A stretch of DNA of 64,000 bases from Lachnospiraceae bacterium (GTDB lineage: Bacteria > Bacillota > Clostridia > Lachnospirales > Lachnospiraceae): assembly GCA_031272185.1 (NCBI GenBank), contig JAISUG010000092.1, positions 38,520 through 102,519 on the forward strand. Direction: 5' to 3'. The number at the start of each line of letters is the position of its first letter. The stretch's first letter is position 1. Shown here piece after piece: positions 52,071 to 62,700 of this stretch. The notes below the pieces were generated by a model. That model saw only the letters and a list, made by a program, of their open reading frames with translations, was not told the origin of the DNA and ran no database searches. The position numbers and the translations under genes are program-made.

Positions 52071-54608
52071 ATCAACACAGAGGCCCTTTTTTGCGATGAA
52101 ACCGAAGATTACCGCCACCCGGCGGAACCGGGGGTAGGCGATGTCTGCGCACTGCGTTTTCGCGTGGCCACAGGGGACGCGGTGCGTGTTTTTTGTATCC
52201 TGGAGGATCCTGTGGACCTTGGGGAGGCCGCGGTCGGCCGGGCAGATGCGCCCTGGCCTGCGGATGCTTCCGGGCAGGGTGGCGAGGAGAGCGGACGGGG
52301 CAGCGAGGTGGACGGGCAGGGCGGCGGCTCACACGATGGTGGCGTACAGAATGGTGGCGTACAGGATGGGGGGCAGGGCGGCGGCTCACGTGGCGTACAG
52401 GATGGGGGGCAAGGCGGCGGCGCACCGGATGGCGGGGACAATGTAGACGGGCTTGACTCTTCCCGGGGCCCAGGCCACCCCACCGAGATGCAAAAGGTGC
52501 GCTCGGATGCGTTGTTTGACTATTATGAATGCCGGGTGCAGCTGTCCCACCGACAGGTGCGATACCATTTTATGGTAAGAACTGACGATGAGACGGTGCA
52601 TTTTGACCGGATGGGTGTTTCCCCGGAGCCCAGGGAAGGGTTCGAGTTTTGCGTCACGCCCGGTTTTTCCACGCCGGCCTGGTCCAAGGGAGCGGTGATG
52701 TATCAGATTTTCGTGGACAGGTTCTGCAATGGGGACACGGGCAATGACGTGCTTACGGGGGAATACATCTATATCGGCAGCCCGGTGCAAAGGGTCACGG
52801 ACTGGAAAAAACCCCCGGAAAACTTGGATGTGGGGTGCTTCTATGGCGGGGATCTGGCTGGCGTGGGGAAAAAACTCGACTATTTGGAGCAGCTGGGGGT
52901 GGAGGCCATTTATTTCAACCCCTTGTTCGTGTCGCCCTCCAACCACAAGTACGACTGCCAGGACTACGACCACATCGACCCACATTTCGGGGCGATCCCG
53001 GCGGACGGGGAAATCGGTGCGGGGGGCCTTGGTACAGCGATCGATGCCGCGGGAAGCCATGACGCGGGGAATGGTGGTACGGGTGGCCATGACGCAGGGA
53101 ATGGCCCTGCGGGGAGCGGCAGCGAAGGGAATGGTGGCACGGGAAGCCATGACGCGGGGAATGGTGGTACGGGTGGCTATGGCGAAGGGAATGGTGGCAC
53201 GGGTGGCCATGGCGCAGGGAGCGGCGACGCAGGACACGGCGGCGAGAAGGCGACAGCGGGCGGTCCGGGACTGCCGGTGGGCGACGTGCGGTATGCCCAG
53301 CGAACGGCGGGCGGGGAAAACCTGGATGCCAGCAATGCGCTTTTCGTGCGGCTGGTGGACGAGATACACCGGCGGGGCATGCGTGTGATCATCGACGGCG
53401 TGTTCAACCACTGCGGTTCATTCAACAAATGGATGGACCGGGAGGGCATATACCGTATGCTGGGGGGGTACCCCCCGGGGGCCTACCTGTGCGAGGAAAG
53501 CCCTTACACCTCATATTTCAGGTTCGACAACAGCGGGGACTGGCCGAAAAACAGCCGGTATGAGGGCTGGTGGGGCCATGCGACGCTGCCGAAACTCAAC
53601 TACGAGGAATCGGCGCCGCTGCGCCGGGAGATACTGGGGATCGCCAGGAAATGGGTGTCGCCCCCCTACAACTGCGACGGGTGGCGGCTGGACGTGGCGG
53701 CGGACCTGGGAAGCAGCAGCGAATTCAACCATCTGTTCTGGAAGGAGTTCCGCAAGGCGGTGAAAGGGGCAAACCCGGACGCCCTCATCGTGGCGGAGCA
53801 CTACGGCGACCCGTCCGACTGGCTGCAGGGGGACCAATGGGACTGCGTTATGAACTATGATGCGTTCATGGAGCCCGTCACCTGGTTCCTGACGGGGATG
53901 GAAAAGCACAGCGACGAGTACAACCCTGCCCTTTTGGGGGACGGGGAGACATTTTTCGCCTCCATGGCGTACCATATGTCCAGGATGCAGACGCCATCGT
54001 TGCTTAGCGCCATGAACGAGCTGTCCAACCACGACCACAGCAGGTTCCTGACACGCACCAACCACAAGGTGGGGCGGCTGTCTACGCTGGGCGCGGAGGC
54101 GGCAGGCGAGGGGTTGGACTACGGCGCTTTCCGTGCGGGGGTGGTGATGCTTATGACTTGGCCGGGCGCCCCCGCGGTGTACTACGGCGACGAGGTGGGG
54201 CTTTGCGGGTTCACCGACCCGGACAGCCGGCGCACATACCCTTGGGGCGGGGAGGACCTGGAACTGCTGGAATTCCACAAGTACATGATCGCGTTGCACC
54301 GGGAAGTGCCCGCGCTGCGCCTGGGGTCGGTCCACCGCCTGGATGCCGGGGGGGGCCTGGTTGCATACGGGCGCTCACACGGCGACAGCCTGTGCGCGGT
54401 GGCGGTGAACATTTCCAAAGAACCCCGCAACTGCCGCCTGCCCGTGTGGAAACTGGGCGCCGTGGACGCTACGACATTTACCCGCCACATGCTGACCACG
54501 GCAAACGGGTACAACGTGGGGGCGGCCATGTTCACGGTGCGGGGCGGGGAATTGGAAATCGATCTGGAACCCAACAGCTCCGTGGTTTTGGCAAATTTCA
54601 GGGGATGA
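52071..54608 (+). CDS. GH13 alpha-glucosidase/neopullulanase-type enzyme with an apparent ATC start
   Basis: 845 codons if started at ATC 52071. The N-terminal beta domain starts INTEALFCDETEDYRHPAEP, where homologues begin M-N-x-E-A-L-F. The six Gs before it form a well-spaced ribosome binding site. The next possible start, GTG at 52164, would cut off conserved residues. The catalytic domain has MYQIFVDRFCNGD, nucleophile Asp541 (GWRLDVAADL), acid/base Glu576 (IVAEHYGD) and Asp655 (LSNHDHSRF). It should split alpha-1,4/1,6-glucans such as maltodextrin or pullulan. Two Gly-rich repeat insertions (about 52260-52440 and 53015-53265, the latter with 30-base units) account for the extra length. 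Confidence 0.88.
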   Translation: MNTEALFCDETEDYRHPAEPGVGDVCALRFRVATGDAVRVFCILEDPVDLGEAAVGRADAPWPADASGQGGEESGRGSEVDGQGGGSHDGGVQNGGVQDGGQGGGSRGVQDGGQGGGAPDGGDNVDGLDSSRGPGHPTEMQKVRSDALFDYYECRVQLSHRQVRYHFMVRTDDETVHFDRMGVSPEPREGFEFCVTPGFSTPAWSKGAVMYQIFVDRFCNGDTGNDVLTGEYIYIGSPVQRVTDWKKPPENLDVGCFYGGDLAGVGKKLDYLEQLGVEAIYFNPLFVSPSNHKYDCQDYDHIDPHFGAIPADGEIGAGGLGTAIDAAGSHDAGNGGTGGHDAGNGPAGSGSEGNGGTGSHDAGNGGTGGYGEGNGGTGGHGAGSGDAGHGGEKATAGGPGLPVGDVRYAQRTAGGENLDASNALFVRLVDEIHRRGMRVIIDGVFNHCGSFNKWMDREGIYRMLGGYPPGAYLCEESPYTSYFRFDNSGDWPKNSRYEGWWGHATLPKLNYEESAPLRREILGIARKWVSPPYNCDGWRLDVAADLGSSSEFNHLFWKEFRKAVKGANPDALIVAEHYGDPSDWLQGDQWDCVMNYDAFMEPVTWFLTGMEKHSDEYNPALLGDGETFFASMAYHMSRMQTPSLLSAMNELSNHDHSRFLTRTNHKVGRLSTLGAEAAGEGLDYGAFRAGVVMLMTWPGAPAVYYGDEVGLCGFTDPDSRRTYPWGGEDLELLEFHKYMIALHREVPALRLGSVHRLDAGGGLVAYGRSHGDSLCAVAVNISKEPRNCRLPVWKLGAVDATTFTRHMLTTANGYNVGAAMFTVRGGELEIDLEPNSSVVLANFRG

Positions 54609-54666
54609 AATGATGGGGCGGGGCCTACACGGCGCCCGATTTGCCAAAATGAATATTTCTACGTCC

Positions 54667-54695
54667 TTGACAAGGGGGCGGGAACACGATATACT
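54667..54695 (+). promoter_or_regulatory. Promoter of the SRP RNA
   Basis: TTGACA (54667-54672) and TATACT (54690-54695) with a 17-base spacer, about 80 bases before the mature RNA. Confidence 0.75.
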
Positions 54696-54777
54696 ATGGT
54701 TTGTGGTTTCCTGCAAGGGGATAGGGCCTGCGGGGGACTGCGAACCATTTTCATCTGCCATAAAGCTTCCGTGCAGC

Positions 54778-55030
54778 CGGGGAGATAGCGGTGCCCTGTA
54801 CCTGCAATCCGCTACAGCAGGGGTGATGTCTCGCCTCGGATGCTTTGTTGTGGGGTCAGCCCGTTACAAGTGGCGTTGACGTTGGGGTCTTGCGCAACAG
54901 AACTCCGTGAACCGTGTCAGGGCAGGAATGCAGCAGCACTAAGCGGAAATTTCTGTGTGCCGCGAGGGCGCCTCGGCCGAGCAGGCTGTAGCGGTAACGC
55001 CTGGGGCAAAGCATACAAAGCGAGACGCAC
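54778..55030 (+). ncRNA. ffs: Signal recognition particle RNA (large bacterial type)
   Basis: The 5' Alu-like domain reads GTGCCCTGTACCTGCAATCC. Helix 8 is clear around GTGTCAGG, GGAA and GCAGCAGCACTAAGCGG. Helix 5 strands pair over a long distance (ATGCTTTG near 54839 with CAAAGCAT near 55006; GTCTCGC with GCGAGAC). It directs membrane proteins to the translocon with Ffh. The ends are approximate. Confidence 0.92.
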
Positions 55031-55087
55031 GGATATTTATAAAGTGTGAGTTTCAACCGCGTTCGCTTTAGCGAGACGCACGGATAT
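55019..55087 (+). repeat. Duplication at the SRP RNA 3' end, period 51
   Basis: AGCGAGACGCACGGATAT occurs at 55019-55036 and 55070-55087; the first copy includes the 3' strand of SRP helix 5. Confidence 0.85.
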
Positions 55088-55109
55088 GAAAATACACGGG
55101 ACGTAAGGT

Positions 55110-55140
55110 CATGCGTTTCATGCTCGCATGAAAACGCATG
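55110..55140 (+). terminator. Long hairpin after the SRP RNA
   Basis: CATGCGTTTCATG pairs with CATGAAAACGCATG (one bulge) around CTCG. No T-run follows; it may be a processing or termination signal. Confidence 0.45.
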
Positions 55141-55246
55141 AGGTTACGGACCGCCCAAACATGAGGAAGCGGCCCGATAGGGCGGATTCCGATGTGTTCA
55201 TGGCCAAGCTATGCTTGACCAGAGGGTTGCGGGAGCTTAAAGAGCG

Positions 55247-55294
55247 TAGCAACCCGTATTTGAAAATACACGGGACATAGCAACCCGTGTATTC
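55247..55294 (+). promoter_or_regulatory. Mutually exclusive hairpins upstream of phosphofructokinase
   Basis: AATACACGGG (55265-55274) can pair perfectly with CCCGTGTATT (55285-55294). The same strand can instead pair, with a two-base bulge, with CCCGTATTT just upstream. The switch lies about 36 bases before the start codon. Attenuation control is inferred only from the layout. Confidence 0.4.
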
Positions 55295-55329
55295 ACAGGC
55301 ATCATAATAATAGGAGCGAGGGCTGCGGC

Positions 55330-56409
55330 GTGACGAGGATCGGGCTTTTGACCAGCGGAGGGGATTGCCAGAGTTTGAACGCCACATTGCGGGGTGTCGC
55401 CAAATCCCTCTACCGCATTTACGACAATCTGGAATTGATCGGCTTTGAAGACGGGTACAAGGGCCTCATCCATGGGCAGTTCAGGCTGATGAAGCCGTCG
55501 GATTTTTCCGGCATCCTGACCATCGGCGGCACGATTCTGGGTACTTCCAGGCAACCCTTCAAACTGATGAAAGTACACGACGAGGATGGCTTTGACAGGG
55601 TCGAGGCCATGAAAGTGACATACCACAAACTGGGGCTTTCGTGCTTGGTCATACTCGGCGGCAACGGCAGCCAGAAGACGGCGAACCTGCTGTCCCGGGA
55701 GGGGCTGAACATCGTCTCCCTGCCCAAGACCATTGACAATGACCTCTGGGGGACGGACATGACGTTCGGGTTCCAGAGCGCGGTGGATGTGGCCACCAAT
55801 GCCATTGACGGCATCCATACCACGGCGGCGTCCCATGGGCGGGTGTTCATCGTGGAGGTCATGGGGCACAAGGCCGGTTGGCTCACGGTGCATGCGGGGA
55901 TCGCCGGCGGGGCGGACATAATCCTGATCCCGGAGATCCCATATCATATCGACAATGTGGTGCGCGCCATCAACGAACGCACCCAGCAAGGGAAGCGGTT
56001 TTCCATATTGGCGGTGGCGGAGGGGGCCATATCCGCTGAGGAAGCCAGCCTCTCCAAAAAGGGGCTCAAGGAAAAGAAGAATGCGGCGGTGGTCTACCCG
56101 TCTGTGGCATACGAGCTGGGTGCGCAGATCACGGAGCTGACCGGGCATGAAGTGCGTGTCACGGTGCCGGGGCATACCCAGAGGGGCGGCGCGCCTTGCC
56201 CATACGACCGGGTGGTCGCCACCAGGCTGGGTGCGTATGCGGCCGGCCTCATCAAACAAAAGACCTACGGCTGCATGGTGTGCGTGACCTCCGGCGATAT
56301 CGCCCATGTGCCCCTTGGCGAGATAGCCGGCAAACTCAAGACAGTGGATCCCAAGAGCCAGCTCATAAAGGAAGCCAAGATGGTGGGGATCAGCTTCGGT
56401 GACGAGTGA
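55330..56409 (+). CDS. 6-phosphofructokinase
   Basis: A 359-residue PFKA-fold kinase. Motifs: LLTSGGDCQSLNATLRGV, LGGNGSQKTANLLSREG at the donor site, catalytic PKTIDNDLWGTDMTFGFQSA, EVMGHKAGWL and GHTQRGGAP. The donor site reads GGNGS rather than GGDGS (ATP type) or GGDD (PPi type), so the phosphate donor is uncertain. The GTG start has GAGGG seven bases upstream. It commits fructose-6-phosphate to glycolysis. The last codons and stop are duplicated 71 bases downstream. Confidence 0.93.
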   Translation: MTRIGLLTSGGDCQSLNATLRGVAKSLYRIYDNLELIGFEDGYKGLIHGQFRLMKPSDFSGILTIGGTILGTSRQPFKLMKVHDEDGFDRVEAMKVTYHKLGLSCLVILGGNGSQKTANLLSREGLNIVSLPKTIDNDLWGTDMTFGFQSAVDVATNAIDGIHTTAASHGRVFIVEVMGHKAGWLTVHAGIAGGADIILIPEIPYHIDNVVRAINERTQQGKRFSILAVAEGAISAEEASLSKKGLKEKKNAAVVYPSVAYELGAQITELTGHEVRVTVPGHTQRGGAPCPYDRVVATRLGAYAAGLIKQKTYGCMVCVTSGDIAHVPLGEIAGKLKTVDPKSQLIKEAKMVGISFGDE

Positions 56410-56535
56410 GGCGGGGCGCATGGTCGGAGGCTTGCGCGAGGGAGTGTTGGGTGCAGGCGCTTTGCCTCGGTGACGAGTGAGGCAGGGCGCATGGACACAG
56501 GTTTGCGCAGGTGGGTGTTGGGTGCAGGTGCTTGG
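56397..56535 (+). repeat. Stop-spanning duplication after phosphofructokinase, period 71
   Basis: CGGTGACGAGTGAGGC starts at 56397 and 56468; GTGTTGGGTGCAGG starts at 56444 and 56515. Both pairs are 71 bases apart, so two full copies are present, each with the kinase's final codons and TGA. Confidence 0.93.
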
Positions 56536-56574
56536 GCGCAAGGCGGCAACAGGGTTTAGTTTGGGGGTTCCCGG

Positions 56575-58413
56575 ATGTCATATACAGCACTATACAGGAA
56601 ATGGCGGCCCAGCCAGTTCGAGGACGTGAAAGGGCAGGACCCATTGGTCCGCACACTGAAAAACCAAGTCATATCGGGGCGGATCGGGCACGCTTACCTG
56701 TTTTGCGGCACCAGGGGCACGGGCAAGACCAGCATCGCGAAGATATTCGCCCGCGCGGTGAACTGCGAACACCCCGTCGACGGCAGCCCATGCAACGAAT
56801 GTGCATCCTGCAAGGCGATTGCGGCCGGCGCCTCCTTTGAGGTGGCGGAAATCGACGCCGCATCGAACAATGGCGTGGAAAACATCCGAGATATCAGGGA
56901 ACAGGTCGCCTACCCGCCCACCCAGGGGAAATACAGGGTTTACATCATCGACGAGGTGCACATGCTGTCCACGGGCGCATTCAATGCGCTCCTGAAAACA
57001 TTGGAAGAACCGCCATCCTACGTGATATTCATACTGGCCACCACGGAAGCGCACCGCATACCGGTCACCGTGCTGTCCCGTTGCCAGAGGTACGATTTCA
57101 AGAGGATCCCCATCCCCACCATTGTGGAGCTTTTGGGAAAAATCGCCGGGGAAGAATCGCTGGATGTGGACGAAAAGGCATTGTCGTACATCGCCAAGCT
57201 GGCGGATGGCTCGCTGCGTGATGCATTGAGCCTCCTGGACCAGTGCGCGGCGTTTTATTTTGGGCAGACGCTGACCTACGACGCCGCCCTGTCTGTGCTG
57301 GGGGCCGTGGATACCCAGGTGTTCAGTGAGTTTTTCCGGGCCCTGGCGGGGCGCGACACGGCGGGCTGCATGCGCCTGGTGGAGGACGTGGTGCTTTCGG
57401 GGCGCGACCTGGGGCAGTTCGCGGTGGACTTCATCTGGTACCTGCGCAACATCCTCATCGTAAGTGCCACGGACAGCACGGACAGTTTGCTGGACATGTC
57501 CCAGGAAAATGCCAGGCAGGTCAGGGCCGATGCGCGGTTGGTGCCACAGCCCCGGCTGTTTAGGTATATACGCACGTTTTCCGAGCTGTCCAACCAGCTG
57601 CGCACTTCCGGGCAGAAGCGGGTGCTGTTCGAGCTGGCATTCATCAGGCTCACCAGCCCGCAGATGGACGATGGCCCTGAGGGGCTTTTGGAGCGGGTCG
57701 AGGCGCTGGAGCGGGCCGTCCCTTCCAGGACGGTGCAGGATGGGGCCGTTCTTTCCCGGACGGTACAGGATGGGGCCGTTCCTTCCCGGACAGTACCGGA
57801 TGCAGGGTCTGGGTTTGCAGCGACACGCAGTGGCGCGGCACCCACAGGTACGGTTGTGCACAGGGCAGCGCCCATGCCGGAAAGAAACACATGCTATGGG
57901 GAGGTATCGCCGATGCCGGATGCGCCCGTCGGGGTGAACCAGCCGGCGAAGGACGCTGTCCAAGCAGTGAAAGCCACGGATACGGCAGATGCGGTGAAAC
58001 TACCGGATGCCGTTGACATGGGCCGGCCTGCCCATGAAGACGCAGGAGAGGCAGAGGGCAGGGTCCCACCGGAAGGGGGGACCGGCGGCTTGCAACTATT
58101 GCAAAAGGAGTGGGGGAAGATTGTCGGCGCCCTGGGGGCTTCGGTTCAGCGGGCGCTTCGCGAGACGACATTGGAAGCATCAGGGGAAGGAAAGATGACG
58201 GTGGTGTTCGCTGATGCGGGCATGTATCTAATCGGAAGCAGGCAAAGCACCCTTGACGAGATCAGCACATATGTACGAAACCACTATGGCGTGCAGGCCA
58301 TATTCGGGGCGCGGCAAAAAGGCGGTGGCGGCGGGGCCGGCACAGTGTCCAAATCTGCCGTGACCGCGGCCGATTTGCGGGAAAAGATCCACATGGAGAT
58401 CGAAATGGAGTGA
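56575..58413 (+). CDS. dnaX: DNA polymerase III subunits gamma/tau
   Basis: A 612-residue clamp-loader ATPase. N-terminus MSYTALYRKWRPSQFEDVKG, Walker A CGTRGTGKTS near residue 45, zinc cysteines in CEHPVDGSPCNECASC, Walker B YIIDEVHMLS and sensor SRCQRYDF. Domain III and a linker follow, then a C-terminal tau-like region. Within the linker three 30-base repeats (57715-57800) encode an AVPSRTVQDG unit. The ribosome binding site is weak (GGGGG). It starts the dnaX-ybaB-recR cluster conserved in Firmicutes. Confidence 0.96.
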   Translation: MSYTALYRKWRPSQFEDVKGQDPLVRTLKNQVISGRIGHAYLFCGTRGTGKTSIAKIFARAVNCEHPVDGSPCNECASCKAIAAGASFEVAEIDAASNNGVENIRDIREQVAYPPTQGKYRVYIIDEVHMLSTGAFNALLKTLEEPPSYVIFILATTEAHRIPVTVLSRCQRYDFKRIPIPTIVELLGKIAGEESLDVDEKALSYIAKLADGSLRDALSLLDQCAAFYFGQTLTYDAALSVLGAVDTQVFSEFFRALAGRDTAGCMRLVEDVVLSGRDLGQFAVDFIWYLRNILIVSATDSTDSLLDMSQENARQVRADARLVPQPRLFRYIRTFSELSNQLRTSGQKRVLFELAFIRLTSPQMDDGPEGLLERVEALERAVPSRTVQDGAVLSRTVQDGAVPSRTVPDAGSGFAATRSGAAPTGTVVHRAAPMPERNTCYGEVSPMPDAPVGVNQPAKDAVQAVKATDTADAVKLPDAVDMGRPAHEDAGEAEGRVPPEGGTGGLQLLQKEWGKIVGALGASVQRALRETTLEASGEGKMTVVFADAGMYLIGSRQSTLDEISTYVRNHYGVQAIFGARQKGGGGGAGTVSKSAVTAADLREKIHMEIEME

Positions 58414-58556
58414 CGGATATGCTAAATAGTGCGACAGCTATGTGAGATAGAGTGACAGCTATGTGAGATAGAGTGACAGCTACGCAAGATAGGGTGGCGG
58501 CCATGCAAAACAGTGTGACGGCTACGCAAAACAGAGTGGCGGCTACGGATGTTGGG
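58408..58556 (+). repeat. Seven-copy ~21-base array anchored on the dnaX stop
   Basis: Degenerate units start near 58409, 58428, 58451, 58472, 58493, 58514 and 58535 (for example GTGACAGCTATGTGAGATAG). The first unit contains the dnaX TGA. Confidence 0.9.
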
Positions 58557-58587
58557 CCGTATGTCACCATAGACTTGGAGGGGCTTG

Positions 58588-58959
58588 ATGGCAAAAAAAG
58601 GCGGATTCCAGGGAGGGATCCCCGGTAACATGGGGAACCTGATGAAACAGGCGCAGCGGATGCAGCGCCAGATGGAAGAGACGACAAAAGACCTGGAACA
58701 AAAGGAGTACACCGCTTCTGCCGGGGGCGGTGCGGTGAGCGTCACGGTGTCGGGCAAGAAAGAGATCGTGTCCGTGAAGCTGGCCCCGGAGGCGGTGGAT
58801 CCCGACGACGTGGAAATGCTTCAGGACCTGATCGTGGCGGCGGCCAATGAAGCCCTGCGCCAGATGGAAACAGCGACCCAGGAAGCCATGGGCAAACTCA
58901 CCGGCGGGCTGGGCGGATTGGGCGGACTGGGGGGGCTGGGCCAGGGGCTTCCGTTTTAG
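58588..58959 (+). CDS. YbaB/EbfC nucleoid-associated protein
   Basis: A 123-residue DNA-binding protein. [21 protein letters not shown] is followed by the conserved core ([40 protein letters not shown]) and a Gly/Leu repeat tail (GGLGG units). GGAGGGG at 58577-58583 supports ATG 58588. It lies between dnaX and recR, the usual place. Confidence 0.95.
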   Translation: MAKKGGFQGGIPGNMGNLMKQAQRMQRQMEETTKDLEQKEYTASAGGGAVSVTVSGKKEIVSVKLAPEAVDPDDVEMLQDLIVAAANEALRQMETATQEAMGKLTGGLGGLGGLGGLGQGLPF

Positions 58960-58966
58960 GGGGTAA

Positions 58967-59563
58967 ATGGATTATTTCAGCAGCGACATCGGGAACCTGA
59001 TAGGGGAATTGGCGAAACTGCCGGGGATCGGGCTCAAGTCCGCACAGCGGCTGGCTTTTTATTTGGTACAGCAGCCCCAGGAAAGGGCCTTGGGCCTGGC
59101 GGATGCACTGATCAAGGCCAGGCAGACGGCCAGGACCTGCGAGTGCTGCTGCACATTGACCGATCAGCCATTGTGCCCCATATGCGCCAGCCCCGCCCGC
59201 AACCACAGGGTCATCATGGTGGTGGAGAACACGAGGGATCTGGCCGCTTACGAAAAGACAGGCAAGTACGAGGGCGTGTACCATGTGCTCCAGGGCATCA
59301 TTTCGCCCATGCTGGGCATAGGGCCCGGGGACATCAAGCTGAAGGAGCTGGTGGCGCGCGTGACCGACGCAGTGGAGGAAATCATCATCGCGCTCAACAC
59401 CAGCGCCGAGGGGGACGCCACCTCCGTCTACATCAGCAAACTGGTGAAGCCGCTGGGGGTGAAGGTCAGCAGGATCGCAAGCGGGATACCCGTGGGTGGC
59501 GACTTGGAATACATCGACGAATTGACGCTGCACAGGGCGTTGGAAGGCAGGATGCAGATGTGA
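58967..59563 (+). CDS. recR: Recombination protein RecR
   Basis: A 198-residue RecFOR-pathway protein of standard length. Helix-hairpin-helix LPGIGLKSAQRLAFYL, zinc finger CECCCTLTDQPLCPIC and Toprim domain (VIMVVENTRDLAAYE … GDATSVYISKL). It starts seven bases after the ybaB stop with TTTTAGGGGG as binding site, so the two are cotranscribed. Its 3' end is partly repeated downstream. Confidence 0.97.
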   Translation: MDYFSSDIGNLIGELAKLPGIGLKSAQRLAFYLVQQPQERALGLADALIKARQTARTCECCCTLTDQPLCPICASPARNHRVIMVVENTRDLAAYEKTGKYEGVYHVLQGIISPMLGIGPGDIKLKELVARVTDAVEEIIIALNTSAEGDATSVYISKLVKPLGVKVSRIASGIPVGGDLEYIDELTLHRALEGRMQM

Positions 59564-59612
59564 CTGCGCATGGTGAAGCCAGGACTGCACGGCATACAGA
59601 TGTGACCGCAAG
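59551..59612 (+). repeat. Stop-spanning duplication after recR, period 42
   Basis: CAGATGTGACTGC at 59555 recurs as CAGATGTGACCGC at 59597; the first includes the recR TGA. The remainder of the 200-base gap is degenerate and holds no gene. Confidence 0.6.
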
Positions 59613-59769
59613 GCATGCGACCGGGATCGATGTTCCGGGTCAGGATGCGACAGACAAATGACAGCATATCGCCCATCAGGCGAAGCCCCATGGTTTTGTA
59701 TCAGGGGGTGCCGGGGCGATCGGGGTGGACTGGGAAAGCCGGCGGCGCCGGGTACACGGGAGATTTCAT

Positions 59770-62700
59770 ATGGACAAATATGAGTTCAATCTTAAAGTAG
59801 AGAAAATCAAGCAGCTGTCCGGGCAAAATGATTTTGCGACCGCCGCGAAGATAGCCGATTCCATCGACTGGCGGCGGGTGCGCAGCGTCAGCCTGCTTAC
59901 GACGGTTGCGGATGTCTACGAGGAAAACGGGGAGTACCAGGAAGCGATCGAAGTGCTGCTGATCGCTTTCGAACGCAACCCCAGCGGCAGGTATTTATTG
60001 TACAAAATGACCATCCTTGCCCTGAAGGTGAACAGGATTCAGGAAGCGGAGGCGTACTACACGGAGTTTTGCGACCTGGCGGGGGACGATTTCCGCAAGT
60101 ACCTGCTGCAATATATGATCCTCAAAGAAAAGGGGGCATCCAACCACCAGCTTGCGCCGATATTGGAAAAATACCTGAAAGAAGAGCTGGACGAGAAATG
60201 GATGTGTGAGCTGGCGGACATCTATGCCCAAGAGGGGCAGGCGGAAAAATGCGTGACGATGTGCGACCGTATCGCATTGATGTTCGGGGCCGGCGAATAC
60301 GTGGGCAAAGCACTGGAAATCAAGATGCGTTTTGCGCCGCTGACCCAGTACCAGCTGGATTTGCTGAACAACCGCGAAAAATACGAACAGAAGCTCCAGG
60401 AAGTGGAAAGGGATTTCCAGGCACGCCAGGGGCTGCCCACGAAGGTCCGCAGGGAGGGGTATGCACCCGCCCCGGGAGGGGCCGGGGAGAGCCAAAACAG
60501 GCCCATCGAGTCTGCCACCGTACAGATACAGGAAGAGACCGACGGCTTCCAGGACAACGCAAGCCGCACGGTCAATCTGCAGGAGATGATAACCAACGGT
60601 GGGAGGCCATTTAGGACGGCACAAGGCCCGGATGCCGGACCGGACGTCGCCAGGGGGCCGATCGTGGGGCAGGGTGCAGAAGGTTTTGCAAATGGGCCCA
60701 CCGCCCCGTGGAATGGCAAATATGGCCCCGGTCCGGGCATGCCGGGAGCAGTCGGATATGGGGCAGAGGGCCTAGGGCCGGAGGGTCCCGGTCCGGGCAA
60801 CTTCGCCACGCGGGACATGGCGGATGCCAATGGCATGGCGGGACCACAGTACGGGGCAGACCCCAGCCAGGCGGATGGATCTGCGGGCATGGGGGATTCC
60901 TACGGCATGCATGGATCTGCGGGCATGGAAGGATCTCGCGGGATGTCAGACCCCCGTGGCATGGAAGGATCTGCGGGCATGACGGGATATCCCGGGATGT
61001 CAGGTCCCCGTGGCATGGAAGGCTCTCCGGGTATGGCGGATCCCCGGGGTGTGGCGGATCCTCGTGGGATGGCGGATCCACCGGGTATGGCGGATCCCCG
61101 GGGTATGGCGGATCCTCATGATATGGCAGGCTCACCGGGTGTGGCAGCGCCCCGTGGCATGGCAGGGGGCCAGGACATGGGCGAAACAACGCATGGCCCC
61201 GGTAGCGGCGCATCCCACGGGGATGGGCACGAAAATGAGAATTACCGCCTGGTTCGCCGGTATGTTAAGGATGACGACGAAGCAACCGAAGATTACGGCG
61301 AAACAGACGATAAGTCAGACCAGGCACATGTGCCGCTCATTCAGGAAGGGCGGATCCTGCTTGAGTCCGACAGTGAGCCCGACTGGGCGGAATTGGCCAA
61401 CTGGCAGCTCAAATGCTGGCAGGAAAAAACCCGCATGAAGCGGATGGTCATCAAAACCGGCGGGTACCAGCTTAGCAAGAAAGGGGTGGAAAACTGCCTT
61501 GACAGGCTTGCGGGCAAGAGCCTGGTCGTGGAACATGCGGGCGAGATGACGGCAGACACAGTCATGGCATTGGACGAATGGGTGCGGGGCATTGATCCCA
61601 CCCAGATGGTCATATTGATCGACTGCCGCAAGCAACTGTACCGACTGAAAGCGGATTTCCCTTGGATAGTGGACTCCTTTGGGGGGGATCCATTTGAATC
61701 GCCTTCGTCATTTTTGCGCCAGCCTTTCGAACTGCCGCCCAATCCGGAAGATGCGCCGGTCGTCGGCGCACCTGACGTTGATGCCGACGGGGGCAAGGCG
61801 CCAAGCGCCGATGTGAATTCAGAAGAAAAAATGGCGAAAGGGACGGTTCCCGAGACGCAGGAGGAAACGCCGCAAGTGCAGATGCCGCAGGATCAGATGC
61901 CGCAGGTGCAAACGCCCCAGGATCAGATGCCGCAGGTGGAAATGCCGCAAGCGCAAACTCCGCCGGAGGAAATGCCTCAAGCGCAAACACCGCCGGAGGA
62001 AACGCCGCAAGCGCAAATGCATCTGACGCAGATGCCCCATGAGGAAATGCCCCAGGAGGAAACGCCAAGGGACAGTGTGCAGGGACGGTACGGTGATGTG
62101 CATGCACCGGAAGAAGCGCAGACCGATGGCGGCGAACAGGTTGGTGCCGCCCCGGTATCGGAACCGCCGTCTGATGGGATCCAGGGAGAAGTGCGGGCCC
62201 GGTTCGGGGACAACGGCGGGGTGGTGCCTATAGGTTTGACGTCGCACAGCGAAAGATATGCCCAGGCTTACGATGAGGAAGACAGCGCAGGATACGGCGA
62301 AGAGTATGACGAAGTATACGATGACAACAGCAGCTCTGATGGCGGCGAGGGGTATCGCCGGGATTACGACGAAGTATACGATGACAACAGCGGCCCTGCG
62401 GGCGGCGAGGGGCATCGCGAGGACTACCAAGAAGCATATGACGACGACGACGGCCAGGAGTACGGCGAAGAATATGACGAGGTATACGACGAAGAATACG
62501 AAGATGATGGCGCCCAAGGTTACGCAGGTGCGTATGACGACGGGCAAGTGGGGATGGGCGGTGGATATGACGCCCCCGCCATCCAGGCGCCCCCGGCCAA
62601 CCAACTGCTTTCTGCCAGGGATTTCCTCCGGCAGGCCAGGGAATATGCCACGAGCATTGACTGCGAGATCACCAAAAAGGGCTTGCGCTCCCTGGAAGAG

